Below, one piece after another: positions 38,034 to 49,536 of a DNA stretch of 56,153 bases (positions within the stretch are counted from its first letter, which is position 1; each line of letters starts with the position of its first letter). Position numbers and translations under genes: made by a program. This stretch comes from Saliterribacillus persicus (GTDB lineage Bacteria; Bacillota; Bacilli; Bacillales; Amphibacillaceae). The notes under the pieces are model-generated. The model was given only the letters and a program-made list of their open reading frames with translations. It was not told where the DNA came from and ran no database searches. Location: NCBI RefSeq assembly GCF_003337485.1, contig NZ_QPJJ01000020.1, forward strand, positions 1-56,153, given 5' to 3'.

Positions 38034-38901
38034 AATCAAGTGCCTGTGGATATCCGAGCATTCTTACGGCATAAACCTCTTCACAAAAACCTCTTAAACT
38101 ATTGTACATTCTCTCTGCTCTAGTTTGCTGTTTCACTAGTGCAAATACAGTAGGGCCACTTCCACTCATCAACACAGCGTCAGCTCCTGATGACTGCATT
38201 AATTTTTTAATCTGGGCAACTTCTGGATGTCGTTCAAGTGTAACAGCTTCTAAAACATTCCCTAAACGACTACACATTCCTAAATAATCACTCTTATTTA
38301 CCGCTTCGATCATTCCAGAGGTATCCGGATGATCGATCGTGGATAAATCTAATGATTGATACACTGTTTGTGTAGAAACACCCTGCCTAGGCTTGGCAAG
38401 TACTACCCAGCAGGAAGGCGGTGCTTTAAGCTCTGTTATTTTTTCTCCTCTTCCTTGAGCTAACGCTGTCGAGTTATAAACACAAAAGGAAATATCTGAA
38501 CCTATTTCTGCCCCTAAAGAGGCTAAAGTCTGTTTATCTAAGCCAAGCTCCCATAATTTGTTTAGACCGCGTAATGTTGCGGCAGCATCACTGCTTCCGC
38601 CCGCGAGTCCAGCAGCTACTGGCACATGCTTTTCAATTTTAATTCTCACGCCTTTTTTTACTTCATAACGATCCTTTAGTAATTTGGCCGCTCGATATGC
38701 CAAATTACGTTCATCATTTGGCACAAAACGATTTTCTGATTCAATCACGATAGTATTTTGCTTAATTAAAAATAATTCGATCTGATCAGCTAAATCAACC
38801 GTTGTCATCACCATTTCAATTTCATGATAATTATCCGGTCTTTTATATAGTACATCTAAGGATAAATTTATTTTTGCTGGTGCCTTCTCTAACACATACA
38901 T
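38032..38901 (-). CDS. ispE: 4-diphosphocytidyl-2-C-methyl-D-erythritol kinase
   Basis: GHMP kinase of the MEP isoprenoid pathway. The 289-residue protein begins [20 protein letters not shown] and has the ATP loop [20 protein letters not shown] near 93-112 and [11 protein letters not shown] near 255. It lies between veg and purR as in B. subtilis, but the small spore-protein gene sspF usually next to it is absent. Confidence 0.96.
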   Translation of the reverse strand: MYVLEKAPAKINLSLDVLYKRPDNYHEIEMVMTTVDLADQIELFLIKQNTIVIESENRFVPNDERNLAYRAAKLLKDRYEVKKGVRIKIEKHVPVAAGLAGGSSDAAATLRGLNKLWELGLDKQTLASLGAEIGSDISFCVYNSTALAQGRGEKITELKAPPSCWVVLAKPRQGVSTQTVYQSLDLSTIDHPDTSGMIEAVNKSDYLGMCSRLGNVLEAVTLERHPEVAQIKKLMQSSGADAVLMSGSGPTVFALVKQQTRAERMYNSLRGFCEEVYAVRMLGYPQALD

Positions 38902-38977
38902 GATTTTTCACCTACTTTTCTCGGTCAACTTCTTCCTATTTCTACAATGTTCTTTCTGTAAAGATACCATAAATGCG

Positions 38978-39016
38978 AAAAAGGAACAAAACCCAAAATA
39001 GGCTTTGTTCCTTTTA
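38978..39016 (-). terminator. veg terminator
   Basis: Stem AAAGGAACAAA / TTTGTTCCTTT and TTTTTC on the minus strand, 40 bases after the veg stop and before ispE. Confidence 0.85.
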
Positions 39017-39056
39017 CCATCTTTTCAATATAAAAATAAAAAGCAGCAAACGTGGT

Positions 39057-39323
39057 TTACTGCTCAGCTACTGCTAACGCGCCTAGTTCATCAATGAAAC
39101 TCAGTTCAACTGTTTCGGTTAGTACATCTGCATAACTATACGAAACGCGCTCAAATGAATTTTCCTGCTGGTCTAATGCTACAATAAATACAGAAGGATA
39201 CGTTTCTGCTAATGTTCCATAACGTTCAATCGTTTTTCTTCTTCCGCCATTTGCACGAAGTTTTAAACGCTTGCCTACACAACACTCTAGTCCCTGTTTG
39301 ATTTCTACTAATGTTTTAGCCAA
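39057..39323 (-). CDS. veg: Veg protein, biofilm-linked regulator
   Basis: Small conserved protein (88 residues) of the Veg/DUF1021 family: [68 protein letters not shown]. In B. subtilis Veg is highly expressed and stimulates biofilm genes by acting on SinR. A TTG start at 39323 with GGTGGAG upstream is chosen because it matches the family's start and the promoter leaves no room for the longer frame. Confidence 0.94.
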   Translation of the reverse strand: MAKTLVEIKQGLECCVGKRLKLRANGGRRKTIERYGTLAETYPSVFIVALDQQENSFERVSYSYADVLTETVELSFIDELGALAVAEQ

Positions 39324-39346
39324 TAGACTCCACCTCACTAAACTTT

Positions 39347-39417
39347 ATTATACTACATGCATGTCCAATAGTCAAATAAAACTTTTAATTATAACAATAT
39401 TATAAAAATAAAGTCAA
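39347..39417 (-). promoter_or_regulatory. Tandem strong veg promoters
   Basis: Two minus-strand sigma-A promoters: P1 TTGACT (39417-39412), 18 bp, TATAAT (39393-39388); P2 TTGACT (39375-39370), 17 bp, TATAAT (39352-39347). P2 is about 25 bases before the TTG start. The 39418-39590 stretch upstream is AT-rich and holds no gene. Confidence 0.8.
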
Positions 39418-39590
39418 CCAAAAAAATTGTGACATCGGATATTTTATTTTTACCAATTTCCTACACTTTATGTATAACAAGCCTTATTATGAAAAAAATA
39501 AATGCTAGCGCTTTAATAAAAATCTCGATATTGTCCTTCTATTTCGGAGTCTTATAAGGTTTTTGAGCAAGAAAAACTAATTTTTAAAAT

Positions 39591-39633
39591 AAAAAAAGAC
39601 TTTCCGCTTCAGTTAACCTCTACGAAAAGTCTT
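39591..39633 (-). terminator. yabG terminator
   Basis: Stem AAGACTTT.CG / CG.AAAGTCTT with a 16-base loop and TTTTTTT on the minus strand. Confidence 0.85.
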
Positions 39634-39638
39634 CCTTC

Positions 39639-40502
39639 TTATTGATCAGCTTTAAGATAAGGTAATCCGGTCCGCAAAAAACCTTTAGTTTCCATTCCGC
39701 CAAGGCCCTCTTCTCCGGTTAGTGTATTTCGCAGGCAATCGAGTACATTTATTTTTTCCATAAATGGGGTGTACGCAATTTTAGCTACTACATAAACGGG
39801 ATCAAGCGCATGGATATTAACTCTTGACGGGGAGCTTGCAAAATTCGCACCAGCACGAATCAACCCTTCAAAATGTGATTGACAGGCCCCAGCAAAAATA
39901 ACAAGCTGATCTAAATCTGGAATAACATCTCTTGCAGCACGAACAGCATCGATAAAATACTTCGAATGACGGTATGCTTGTAAATCCTTTTTGGTTCCTT
40001 TTGCTTTTAAATAGGCATCGTGACCTGTAATCACGATAATTTCAGGGTGAATTTTTTTAATTAATCCTGCTATTTCTAGTGGCATATCTTTTTCATCCAT
40101 ATAGGTGCCATGAACTTGCAGCCCTAGCTTCCGGTAGATATCAATGCATTTCTTTAAATAAAGTCGATCACCATCAAGGTGCAAAACCTTCACAGGCATC
40201 TGAAAACTCTTTAAATTAGTTGGAATGCTTTTTTTTTCTTCAGCGAGTCTTTTTTCTCTCATCAATTGATAATCCTGGCGGAACAAACGAAAAGAATATG
40301 CTTCCTTTTCTAATGCTGTTTTTTGTATTTCATTTAACTCACGGTCTGAAACAGGGCGAAGATCATCTATATTTGCATCAGCTTCTAAGCGAACTTCCTC
40401 ACCGTGTAAAAGCACAGTGTTCTCAGTAATTTTTTTTACACGAAATACTATGTCATGCTCATAGGAATATCTTGTAACAAGCGTTCCAATTGTTAAAGCC
40501 AT
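39639..40502 (-). CDS. yabG: Sporulation-specific protease YabG
   Basis: Spore-coat cysteine-type protease that trims SafA, SpoIVA and other coat proteins in the mother cell. The 287-residue protein matches the YabG family: IGTLVTRYSYEHDIVFRV at the N terminus, VLHLDGDRLYLKKCIDIYRK, IIVITGHDAYLK and IFAGACQSHFEGLI (the latter two carry the likely catalytic histidine and cysteine). A sigma-K promoter is visible upstream, in line with B. subtilis. Confidence 0.94.
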   Translation of the reverse strand: MALTIGTLVTRYSYEHDIVFRVKKITENTVLLHGEEVRLEADANIDDLRPVSDRELNEIQKTALEKEAYSFRLFRQDYQLMREKRLAEEKKSIPTNLKSFQMPVKVLHLDGDRLYLKKCIDIYRKLGLQVHGTYMDEKDMPLEIAGLIKKIHPEIIVITGHDAYLKAKGTKKDLQAYRHSKYFIDAVRAARDVIPDLDQLVIFAGACQSHFEGLIRAGANFASSPSRVNIHALDPVYVVAKIAYTPFMEKINVLDCLRNTLTGEEGLGGMETKGFLRTGLPYLKADQ

Positions 40503-40563
40503 CTGTTGTCACCTCGGGATAAGAATTTTCGAGTGACGTCTGAAGCTATCTATACGTCTTCTA

Positions 40564-40591
40564 TAGCCTATGAAAGCTTATCAATTCCTGT
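40564..40591 (-). promoter_or_regulatory. Sigma-K promoter of yabG
   Basis: Minus strand AC (40591-40590), 17 bases, CATAGGCTA (40572-40564), fitting sigma-K AC-N16-17-CATANNNTA. About 60 bases before the ATG. Confidence 0.6.
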
Positions 40592-40601
40592 GCAGCATTC
40601 T

Positions 40602-42046
<1,445 letters not shown>

Positions 42047-42177
42047 CGAGATTGCCTCCGTTCATCCGTAAAACACGTTAACTCTTTCTTATTATAGCGG
42101 TTTTATCTAAAAGAAAAAACTTAGTCCTTCATATTTATCGCATACTTCCTTTTACTATAAGGTATAAAAGACATAGA

Positions 42178-42204
42178 AATACCCTTACCGCTTTGGTAAG
42201 GGTA
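42178..42204 (-). terminator. yabE terminator (weak T tract)
   Basis: Perfect stem TACCCTTACC / GGTAAGGGTA with a five-base loop, followed by TTTCTATG on the minus strand, 8 bases after the yabE stop. Confidence 0.65.
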
Positions 42205-42211
42205 CGATTCA

Positions 42212-43462
42212 TTAATCTAAAATTTTAACTTGAACTGTTCTACTTCCAAATTGTTTAGCTTTTGCAATACTTGGCATATGCACATCAATTCGGTTGCCTT
42301 TAATGTTACCACCAGTATCTCTTGCTATTGCATAACCATAGCCTTCCACCCATACCTTTGTTCCAAGAGGAATGACGGATGGATCCACTGCTACAACACC
42401 ACTTGGATTAGCTTTTAGGTTATAACCTGTTGCTGTTAAACCTCTACCATCACACGTAGCACAATCCCAGTTATATGCAGTTGCATGCATAGAAATGGTC
42501 TTGGTGGCAGATGAACTTCCACGCGAAACCGTCTGTTTAGATGATGATGTATTACTTGCACTTGCAGTAGTTTTTGTTGTAGTTTGAACAGGCTGTTTTT
42601 GCTTTACCTTCGTACCGACAGCAACCACACGATCACTGCTTTCTTTGGTTACATCTTCTTTGATTAATTCACGGGAAACTTCCTTACCATTTTCAAGCAC
42701 TACTTCATAATGCTTTTCTTTAACGCCAGGTGATCCCTCTTCGATTACTTTTTCCTTCCCTTTTTCAAGAGATCCTTCGTTTTTCTTCACAACTTTCACA
42801 TTCATCTTCTCTTTTACAACATCCGTCACCTTTTCCACACGAGTAATAGTGATTGTTTCGGAGTCTGTTAAAAGCTGAGATTCTTTTGGTTCAATTCGAT
42901 CAAGCTCAGAAAGTGTTACTTCATTTTGCTCTAAAATATCTGCTACTTTAGCTCCTGTCGTCCAGATAACTGATTCTTTATCGGCATCTTTAACAGTAAC
43001 TTCAAAAGCACGAGCTAATTCAATCTCCATGCCTTCACTTAAAACTTCGTTCTCATTAACAGATAAATCATCGTTTTTTGCAACTTCTATGTTATTTTCT
43101 GCTAAGAAATCTTTTACTGTTTCTTTTGTTGTATAGTATGTTTTATCTTCCCCATCTATATTTAAAACAACTTCTCTTGCAGGAATATGTGTTATTTCCA
43201 TATTCGTTTCTACGAAATCCTCTAATTCATGTGATAGCTCGTCATGTGGTGCTACATCTATAGCAAGTTCTTCTAACACATCTGCAATCGTTTCTGCATG
43301 TGTGCGAACAGTAGTAACTTCGCCTTCTTGTATAAACGTAACTTGAGCTTTTGTAATTTCATACAATCCAAAACCAGCAAAACTAATTAATAAAATTAAT
43401 GATAGCAATGAAATAAATATCTTTTTGCCTAAGGATTGTTTCTTATATGCCGTGTTACTCAT
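42212..43462 (-). CDS. yabE: YabE, G5/3D-domain cell-wall protein (Rpf/Sps-like)
   Basis: 416-residue secreted or membrane-anchored wall enzyme. N-terminal membrane helix (about 13-33), three DUF348 repeats (about 38-85, 97-142, 155-200), a G5 domain (about 205-285), a Ser/Thr/Lys-rich linker (285-325), and a 3D domain with SMHATAYNWD, GVVAVDPSVIPLGTKVWVEG and ARDTGGNIKGNRIDVHM (the three aspartates). It is probably a lytic transglycosylase acting on peptidoglycan. In B. subtilis yabE is also controlled by an antisense RNA; I could not judge that here. Confidence 0.93.
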   Translation of the reverse strand: MSNTAYKKQSLGKKIFISLLSLILLISFAGFGLYEITKAQVTFIQEGEVTTVRTHAETIADVLEELAIDVAPHDELSHELEDFVETNMEITHIPAREVVLNIDGEDKTYYTTKETVKDFLAENNIEVAKNDDLSVNENEVLSEGMEIELARAFEVTVKDADKESVIWTTGAKVADILEQNEVTLSELDRIEPKESQLLTDSETITITRVEKVTDVVKEKMNVKVVKKNEGSLEKGKEKVIEEGSPGVKEKHYEVVLENGKEVSRELIKEDVTKESSDRVVAVGTKVKQKQPVQTTTKTTASASNTSSSKQTVSRGSSSATKTISMHATAYNWDCATCDGRGLTATGYNLKANPSGVVAVDPSVIPLGTKVWVEGYGYAIARDTGGNIKGNRIDVHMPSIAKAKQFGSRTVQVKILD

Positions 43463-43493
43463 ACACAGTCCCCCTCCTTATATCCATTGCTGT

Positions 43494-43523
43494 ATTATAA
43501 TTAGATAAAAACCCCTTGTCAAA
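43494..43523 (-). promoter_or_regulatory. yabE promoter
   Basis: Minus strand TTGACA (43523-43518), 18-bp spacer, TATAAT (43499-43494): both boxes are consensus sigma-A. A perfect 14-bp palindrome GTTGCTATAGCAAC lies upstream at 43557-43570, a possible regulator site. Confidence 0.75.
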
Positions 43524-43643
43524 CCAGCATTTTACGAATATTACAGGTGACAAACGTTGCTATAGCAACTAATACAGAGGGGAAAAGTGCCTATATTTCA
43601 ATAATATTAAAAGTATATTACAGATTTAAATAACCTCTAAGTT

Positions 43644-44414
43644 TTAATAATTAATTCCGAAAAAGCGACAAGCGTTTTTAGTCGTTTCTTCTTCTACTTT
43701 TTTTACATCCAACTCTCTTAGCTCAGCAATTTTTTCTGCGACAAGACTGACATAAGCGGGTTCATTTCGCTTTCCTCGATATGGATGTGGTGCTAAGAAT
43801 GGACAATCTGTTTCTATCAACAGGCGATCCAGTGGAACATATTTTGCTACTTCTTTTGGTAATGTAGCATTTTTGAATGTGACAGGTCCCCCCAAGGAAA
43901 TATAAAAATTCATCGCAAGACATGCGTCTACATACTCGACAGAATCATTGTAACAATGCATAATTCCGCCAACCTCAGCAGCATTTTCTTGTTCCAATAC
44001 TTCTATTATATCCTCTGTAGCCTCCCGATTATGAATAATAATTGGTAATTTTACTTTTTTAGCTAATTGAATTTGTTGCTTAAATACGTCTTTTTGAATA
44101 TCCTTGGGGGATTTGTCCCAGTGATAATCCAAGCCCATCTCACCTAGTGCCACCACTTTTGGATGTTCTGCTAACTCTTCTAGCCACTGCAATTCTTTAT
44201 TCATAAAATCAACTGCATCTACAGGGTGCCAGCCCACTGCTGCATATATATTTTCATTGTCTTCTGCCAGTTTGATTGCTTTTGGAATGGTTTCATGATC
44301 AAAGCCAACTACAACCATATATTTCACTCCAGCCTCTTCGGCTCTTTTCATTACTTCTTGTTGATCATCTTTAAAGTGCGAAACATTTAAATGTACATGT
44401 GTATCAAAAAGCAT
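43644..44414 (-). CDS. tatD: TatD-family metal-dependent hydrolase (YabD)
   Basis: TIM-barrel nuclease/hydrolase of the TatD family. The 256 residues show the metal ligands in order: DTHVHLN near the start, EMGLDYHW near 93-100, HNRE near 128, HCYND near 153 and ETDCPFLAPHPYRG near 201. It probably acts as a 3'-5' DNA exonuclease; role inferred from family. AAGGAGG precedes the ATG. A phased repeat array lies just upstream. Confidence 0.94.
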   Translation of the reverse strand: MLFDTHVHLNVSHFKDDQQEVMKRAEEAGVKYMVVVGFDHETIPKAIKLAEDNENIYAAVGWHPVDAVDFMNKELQWLEELAEHPKVVALGEMGLDYHWDKSPKDIQKDVFKQQIQLAKKVKLPIIIHNREATEDIIEVLEQENAAEVGGIMHCYNDSVEYVDACLAMNFYISLGGPVTFKNATLPKEVAKYVPLDRLLIETDCPFLAPHPYRGKRNEPAYVSLVAEKIAELRELDVKKVEEETTKNACRFFGINY

Positions 44415-44459
44415 ATTAAAATTCCTCCTTGTTCTACATTATTTTTCCGTGCGTGGTTA

Positions 44460-44568
44460 TATCCGCGATGTCGGTCCCTTTATCCGCGATATTTTTCGTA
44501 TTCCCGCGAAAAATTCGAAATATCCGCGGTTTTTTTTATAAATCCGCTAAAATCAAATTATATCCGCG
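44460..44568. repeat. Phased short-repeat array, six units of TATCCGCG type
   Basis: TATCCGCG or close variants begin at 44460, 44481, 44501 (TTCCCGCG), 44521, 44541 (AATCCGCT) and 44561. The steps are 21, 20, 20, 20 and 20 bases. The 12-base spacers are AT-rich and unrelated. The array occupies the gap between the metG terminator and the tatD ribosome site. No coding frame or strong hairpin explains it. Confidence 0.8.
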
Positions 44569-44586
44569 TTTCTTGTTTTTTTCACA

Positions 44587-44625
44587 CAAACAAGCGCTTA
44601 TTTTAATGATAATAAGCGCTTGTTC
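44587..44625 (-). terminator. metG terminator
   Basis: Perfect stem AACAAGCGCTTATT / AATAAGCGCTTGTT with a short loop, followed by TGTGTG on the minus strand, about 12 bases after the metG stop. The U-tract is poor, but the stem is long. Confidence 0.65.
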
Positions 44626-44637
44626 CATTAAAGATCT

Positions 44638-46581
<1,944 letters not shown>

Positions 46582-46782
46582 CTACCTCCTTCAAGATTTT
46601 TTCTTATTTTCTATTTTAATATCGATTAAACAGTCTGCTTTTATTGTAGCGACTTTTCTTCTATATTTCCATTATTTCAATAGATTTACCTCGCTAAACC
46701 TCATATTTTTACGTGGTTTCCCTTATTCGAGCGCGATTTTTAAAATTTTACAAAAAATTTCAATTTTATTGAAGCAAACCGA

Positions 46783-46839
46783 TTGACAGTATTGGCACTT
46801 ACTGGTAGTATAATGCTATAAATGTCGAATGTTGACGAA
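46783..46839 (+). promoter_or_regulatory. abrB promoter region with two Spo0A boxes
   Basis: TTGACA (46783-46788) and TATAAT (46809-46814), with an overlapping TAGTAT at 17-bp spacing from the -35 (46806-46811). Downstream of the start site are TGTCGAA (46823-46829, perfect 0A box) and TGACGAA (46833-46839), the same paired arrangement through which Spo0A~P represses abrB in B. subtilis. Confidence 0.8.
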
Positions 46840-46864
46840 ATTTATTAAAGGGGAGAAATAAACA

Positions 46865-47140
46865 ATGAAATCTACTGGTATAGTACGTAAGGTTGATGAG
46901 CTAGGACGTGTCGTTATTCCAATCGAATTGCGCCGTACATTAGGTATTAATGAGAAAGATGCGCTTGAAATTTATGTAGATGATGAAAGAATTATTTTAC
47001 AAAAATATAAGCCTAACATGACATGTGCAATCACTGGCGATATTTCTGATGATAACTTAACACTTGCTGACGGAAAGTTAATCCTAAGCCCAGAAGGCGC
47101 TCAAGCTTTAATTGATGAAATTCAAAATAAAATGAAATAA
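46865..47140 (+). CDS. abrB: Transition-state regulator AbrB
   Basis: Global repressor of post-exponential genes. The 91-residue protein has the AbrB N-terminal DNA-binding domain (1-52: GIVRKVDELGRVVIPIELRR, ALEIYVDDERIILQKYKP) and the C-terminal multimerisation part (LSPEGAQALIDEIQ). It is on the strand opposite to its neighbours, as in B. subtilis, and has AAGGGGAG upstream. Targets in this window probably include spoVG. Confidence 0.96.
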   Translation: MKSTGIVRKVDELGRVVIPIELRRTLGINEKDALEIYVDDERIILQKYKPNMTCAITGDISDDNLTLADGKLILSPEGAQALIDEIQNKMK

Positions 47141-47157
47141 TCACTTTTTCTTATGGA

Positions 47158-47200
47158 AATAATCCACCTCTTTGAAATTAGAAGGGTGGATTATTTTTTA
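47158..47200 (+). terminator. abrB terminator
   Basis: Stem AATAATCCACC / GGTGGATTATT followed by TTTTTATT. It reaches the 3' end of the convergent rsmI. Confidence 0.85.
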
Positions 47201-48076
47201 TTCTTCATTTAAATGGTAAGCTTGGTACACCTCTCGCTTTTTTAATCCTCTTATTGTAGCTACTTCTTTAATTGCTTCCTTACTGGAAAGCCCTTCTTCA
47301 TCGATAATTTTTTCGACATGTTTCTTCAAGGATGTGTTTTGCCACCATGCCTCTTGTTCAAGCGTTTCTTCATCCAAACCTTCGACTACGATACAGAACT
47401 CACCCTTTAATGTGCGCTCTCTTGCCCATTCGACAACTTCTGCTAACTCCCCACGAATATACTCTTCATACCGCTTCGTTAATTCACGTGCAATGCTCAC
47501 GTTTCGATTTCCTAAATGCTCATGCAAAAATTCTAACGTTTCTACTAATCTGTGCGGTGATTCATAAAATATAATCGTACATGTCATTAATTTCAATTTC
47601 TCTATAGCTGCTTTTTTTTCTTTGTTTTTTCTAGCAAGGAAGCCATGAAAATAAAAATTTTCTGTCGGTAAACCAGATCCTACTAGGCCCGCTAAAGCGG
47701 CGTTTGCTCCTGGTAAAACAACTACCGTAATCTCCTCATCAATCGCTGCTTTAACTAAATCAGAGCCTGGATCAGATATACCTGGCATACCAGCATCACT
47801 GACAAGAGCAATCAATTTTCCTTCTTTTAAATCATTGATTAATGTCGATTGACGCTCTCTTTTATTATGCTCATGATAACTGATCATCGGTTTAGAAATC
47901 TCAAAATGATGGAGTAATCGTCCAGTATTTCGGGTGTCCTCAGCGGCAATGGCATCTGCTTCTTTTAAAATTTCCAAAGCACGAATGGTAATATCATTTA
48001 AATTTCCAATTGGTGTCGGAACAATATAAAGCGTGCCAAATTCACTTTCGCCCTGAAAGCTACTTGTTGCTCTCAT
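47198..48076 (-). CDS. rsmI: 16S rRNA (cytidine1402-2'-O)-methyltransferase
   Basis: Methylates the ribose of C1402 in the decoding centre. The 292 residues belong to the tetrapyrrole-methylase-fold RsmI family: LYIVPTPIGNLNDITIRALE, AEDTRNTGRLLHH, LVSDAGMPGISDPGSDLV. The ATG at 48076 (MRATSS) has GGGGATGGG ahead; a longer frame starts within that site. It overlaps the 3' end of yazA, forming a trmN6-yazA-rsmI unit. Confidence 0.95.
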   Translation of the reverse strand: MRATSSFQGESEFGTLYIVPTPIGNLNDITIRALEILKEADAIAAEDTRNTGRLLHHFEISKPMISYHEHNKRERQSTLINDLKEGKLIALVSDAGMPGISDPGSDLVKAAIDEEITVVVLPGANAALAGLVGSGLPTENFYFHGFLARKNKEKKAAIEKLKLMTCTIIFYESPHRLVETLEFLHEHLGNRNVSIARELTKRYEEYIRGELAEVVEWARERTLKGEFCIVVEGLDEETLEQEAWWQNTSLKKHVEKIIDEEGLSSKEAIKEVATIRGLKKREVYQAYHLNEE

Positions 48077-48350
48077 GAATCCCATCCCCTTCTAGTTCTG
48101 TTTGAATTAGTTCTGATTTTTTCTTTCGAGATAATTTTTTAATCTGTGCTTCAAGCTGCAATGCCTCTGATCTCGAAGCACATGCTCTGCAAAATACCAA
48201 TTCAAAGGGTCCTCTACTACGTGTGTATTTTGCCCCTTTGCCAGATTCATGCATTTTTAAACGTCTCGTTATATTGGTGGTGTATCCGGTATACAGGGAA
48301 GCATCCTTACATTTTAGAATATAAACAAAGTGAAATTTATCTTTTTCCAT
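48060..48350 (-). CDS. yazA: GIY-YIG domain protein YazA
   Basis: 96-residue single-domain GIY-YIG nuclease-superfamily protein of the UPF0213 family: FVYILKCKDASLYTGYTTNI at the start, RRLKMHESGKGAKYTRSRGP in the middle and the conserved glutamate in ALQLEAQIKKL. The substrate is unknown. It overlaps trmN6 upstream and rsmI downstream, implying coupled translation. Confidence 0.93.
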   Translation of the reverse strand: MEKDKFHFVYILKCKDASLYTGYTTNITRRLKMHESGKGAKYTRSRGPFELVFCRACASRSEALQLEAQIKKLSRKKKSELIQTELEGDGIHESNK

Positions 48351-49080
48351 ATAAAATACCTTCTACTTCTTTTGTATAGCTATCATCGTCATGAAATACC
48401 GTTAATGGTGGCAATAATTTTAAATCCGGATTTCCGTCTCGTATTCCTTCTATTAATACCATATTCGCTTCTTTATTTTGCTTGGGATAAACAAAGCGCA
48501 ATCGTTTTGGCTCAATTTTATATTGGCGAAACATAGTTAAGATATCCATTAAACGCGATGGCCTGTGAACCATGGCTACCTTTCCACCTGACTTCACTAG
48601 TTTACTACAAGCTTTAATAACATCCTCTAAGGTACAACAAATTTCATGACGCGCAATCGTTAAAAAATCATTTTTATTATGTAATTTTTCATTTAACGTC
48701 TGAAAATAAGGAGGATTAACGGTAACCATATCAAATTTATCATTTCCGAATTTTTTCGGCATATCTATTAAATCCCCGTGAAGCATAGACAGTTGGGTAT
48801 CTAATTTATTTAAAGCAACATTTCTCATTGCCATATCAAATAACCTTGCTTGAATTTCGACACCAGTAATAGGAATAATCGTTTTTCTAGACAGAAGAAG
48901 TGGTACCACGCCATTTCCGGTACATAAATCTATTGCCTTTCCTCTTTTTTTTGGTATCTGGGCAAAGTCAGCAAGTAATACTGCATCTAAGGAAAAAGAA
49001 AAAACGGTCTCACTCTGGATAATACGCATATTTTCTTCTGCTAGTAAGAAATCAATTCGTTCGTCTTCTCTTAATTCCAT
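48337..49080 (-). CDS. trmN6: tRNA1(Val) A37 N6-methyltransferase-like protein (YabB)
   Basis: SAM-dependent methyltransferase of the TrmN6 family: SAM loop AIDLCTGNGVVPLLL near 47-61 and the N6-adenine motif VNPPYF near 127. In E. coli the homologue methylates A37 of tRNA-Val; the substrate here is inferred. The start at 49080 (MELREDER) is preferred because AGGAG lies eight bases upstream; this gives 247 residues. Confidence 0.9.
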   Translation of the reverse strand: MELREDERIDFLLAEENMRIIQSETVFSFSLDAVLLADFAQIPKKRGKAIDLCTGNGVVPLLLSRKTIIPITGVEIQARLFDMAMRNVALNKLDTQLSMLHGDLIDMPKKFGNDKFDMVTVNPPYFQTLNEKLHNKNDFLTIARHEICCTLEDVIKACSKLVKSGGKVAMVHRPSRLMDILTMFRQYKIEPKRLRFVYPKQNKEANMVLIEGIRDGNPDLKLLPPLTVFHDDDSYTKEVEGILYGKR

Positions 49081-49122
49081 CTCTCCTACTCCTTCATTCA
49101 TTCGAAAACATTCCTTATTATA

Positions 49123-49157
49123 GAAAAGGCTGACACGAATAAATATGTGTCAGCCCT
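49123..49157 (-). terminator. yabA terminator
   Basis: Stem GGCTGACAC / GTGTCAGCC and TTTTC on the minus strand, between yabA and trmN6. It ends the tmk-to-yabA run. Confidence 0.85.
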
Positions 49158-49172
49158 TCACTTATTGGTGTT

Positions 49173-49520
49173 CTATTTTGTTTTATTTAAAAATAGTAAA
49201 CAAAACAAACAGTCTCCATCTTGTCTCGGACTTCCAAAATGTACGTTACAAATATGAAAACCTTCTTCATAAAGACGTGCTAAATTATCGTAGCCTTCTC
49301 CTAATTCAAATTCTTCCTTTGATATATTGTTCTGGTCTTTGCCATTTTCATCAGTGGAATCATCAAGGCGTTGGCGTAAGTGATGGTTTTCCATCTCCAT
49401 GCGATAATTTTCTTCCAATACTTCACTTAATTGATTCTTCATTTCCCCCAGCTGCTGATATAGTTGCCCAATTTGCTCTTCCATATCAGAAACTTGCTCA
49501 AATAATTTCTTTTTATCCAC
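49173..49520 (-). CDS. yabA: Replication initiation control protein YabA
   Basis: Binds DnaA and DnaN and restrains over-initiation. The 115 residues have a long N-terminal coiled coil (about 1-60, heptad leucines) and a C-terminal zinc-binding domain with CNVHFG and CLFC (C, H, C, C). It lies after ricT in the tmk-darA-yaaR-holB-ricT-yabA order. Confidence 0.94.
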   Translation of the reverse strand: MDKKKLFEQVSDMEEQIGQLYQQLGEMKNQLSEVLEENYRMEMENHHLRQRLDDSTDENGKDQNNISKEEFELGEGYDNLARLYEEGFHICNVHFGSPRQDGDCLFCLLFLNKTK

Positions 49521-49536
49521 GCTCTAATTCACCCCA

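Noticed and set aside
39057-39338. Longer veg frame beginning MRWSLLAK
   Set aside because: Its ATG lies inside the GAGGTGGAG ribosome site and the family starts at the TTG, MAKTLVEI.
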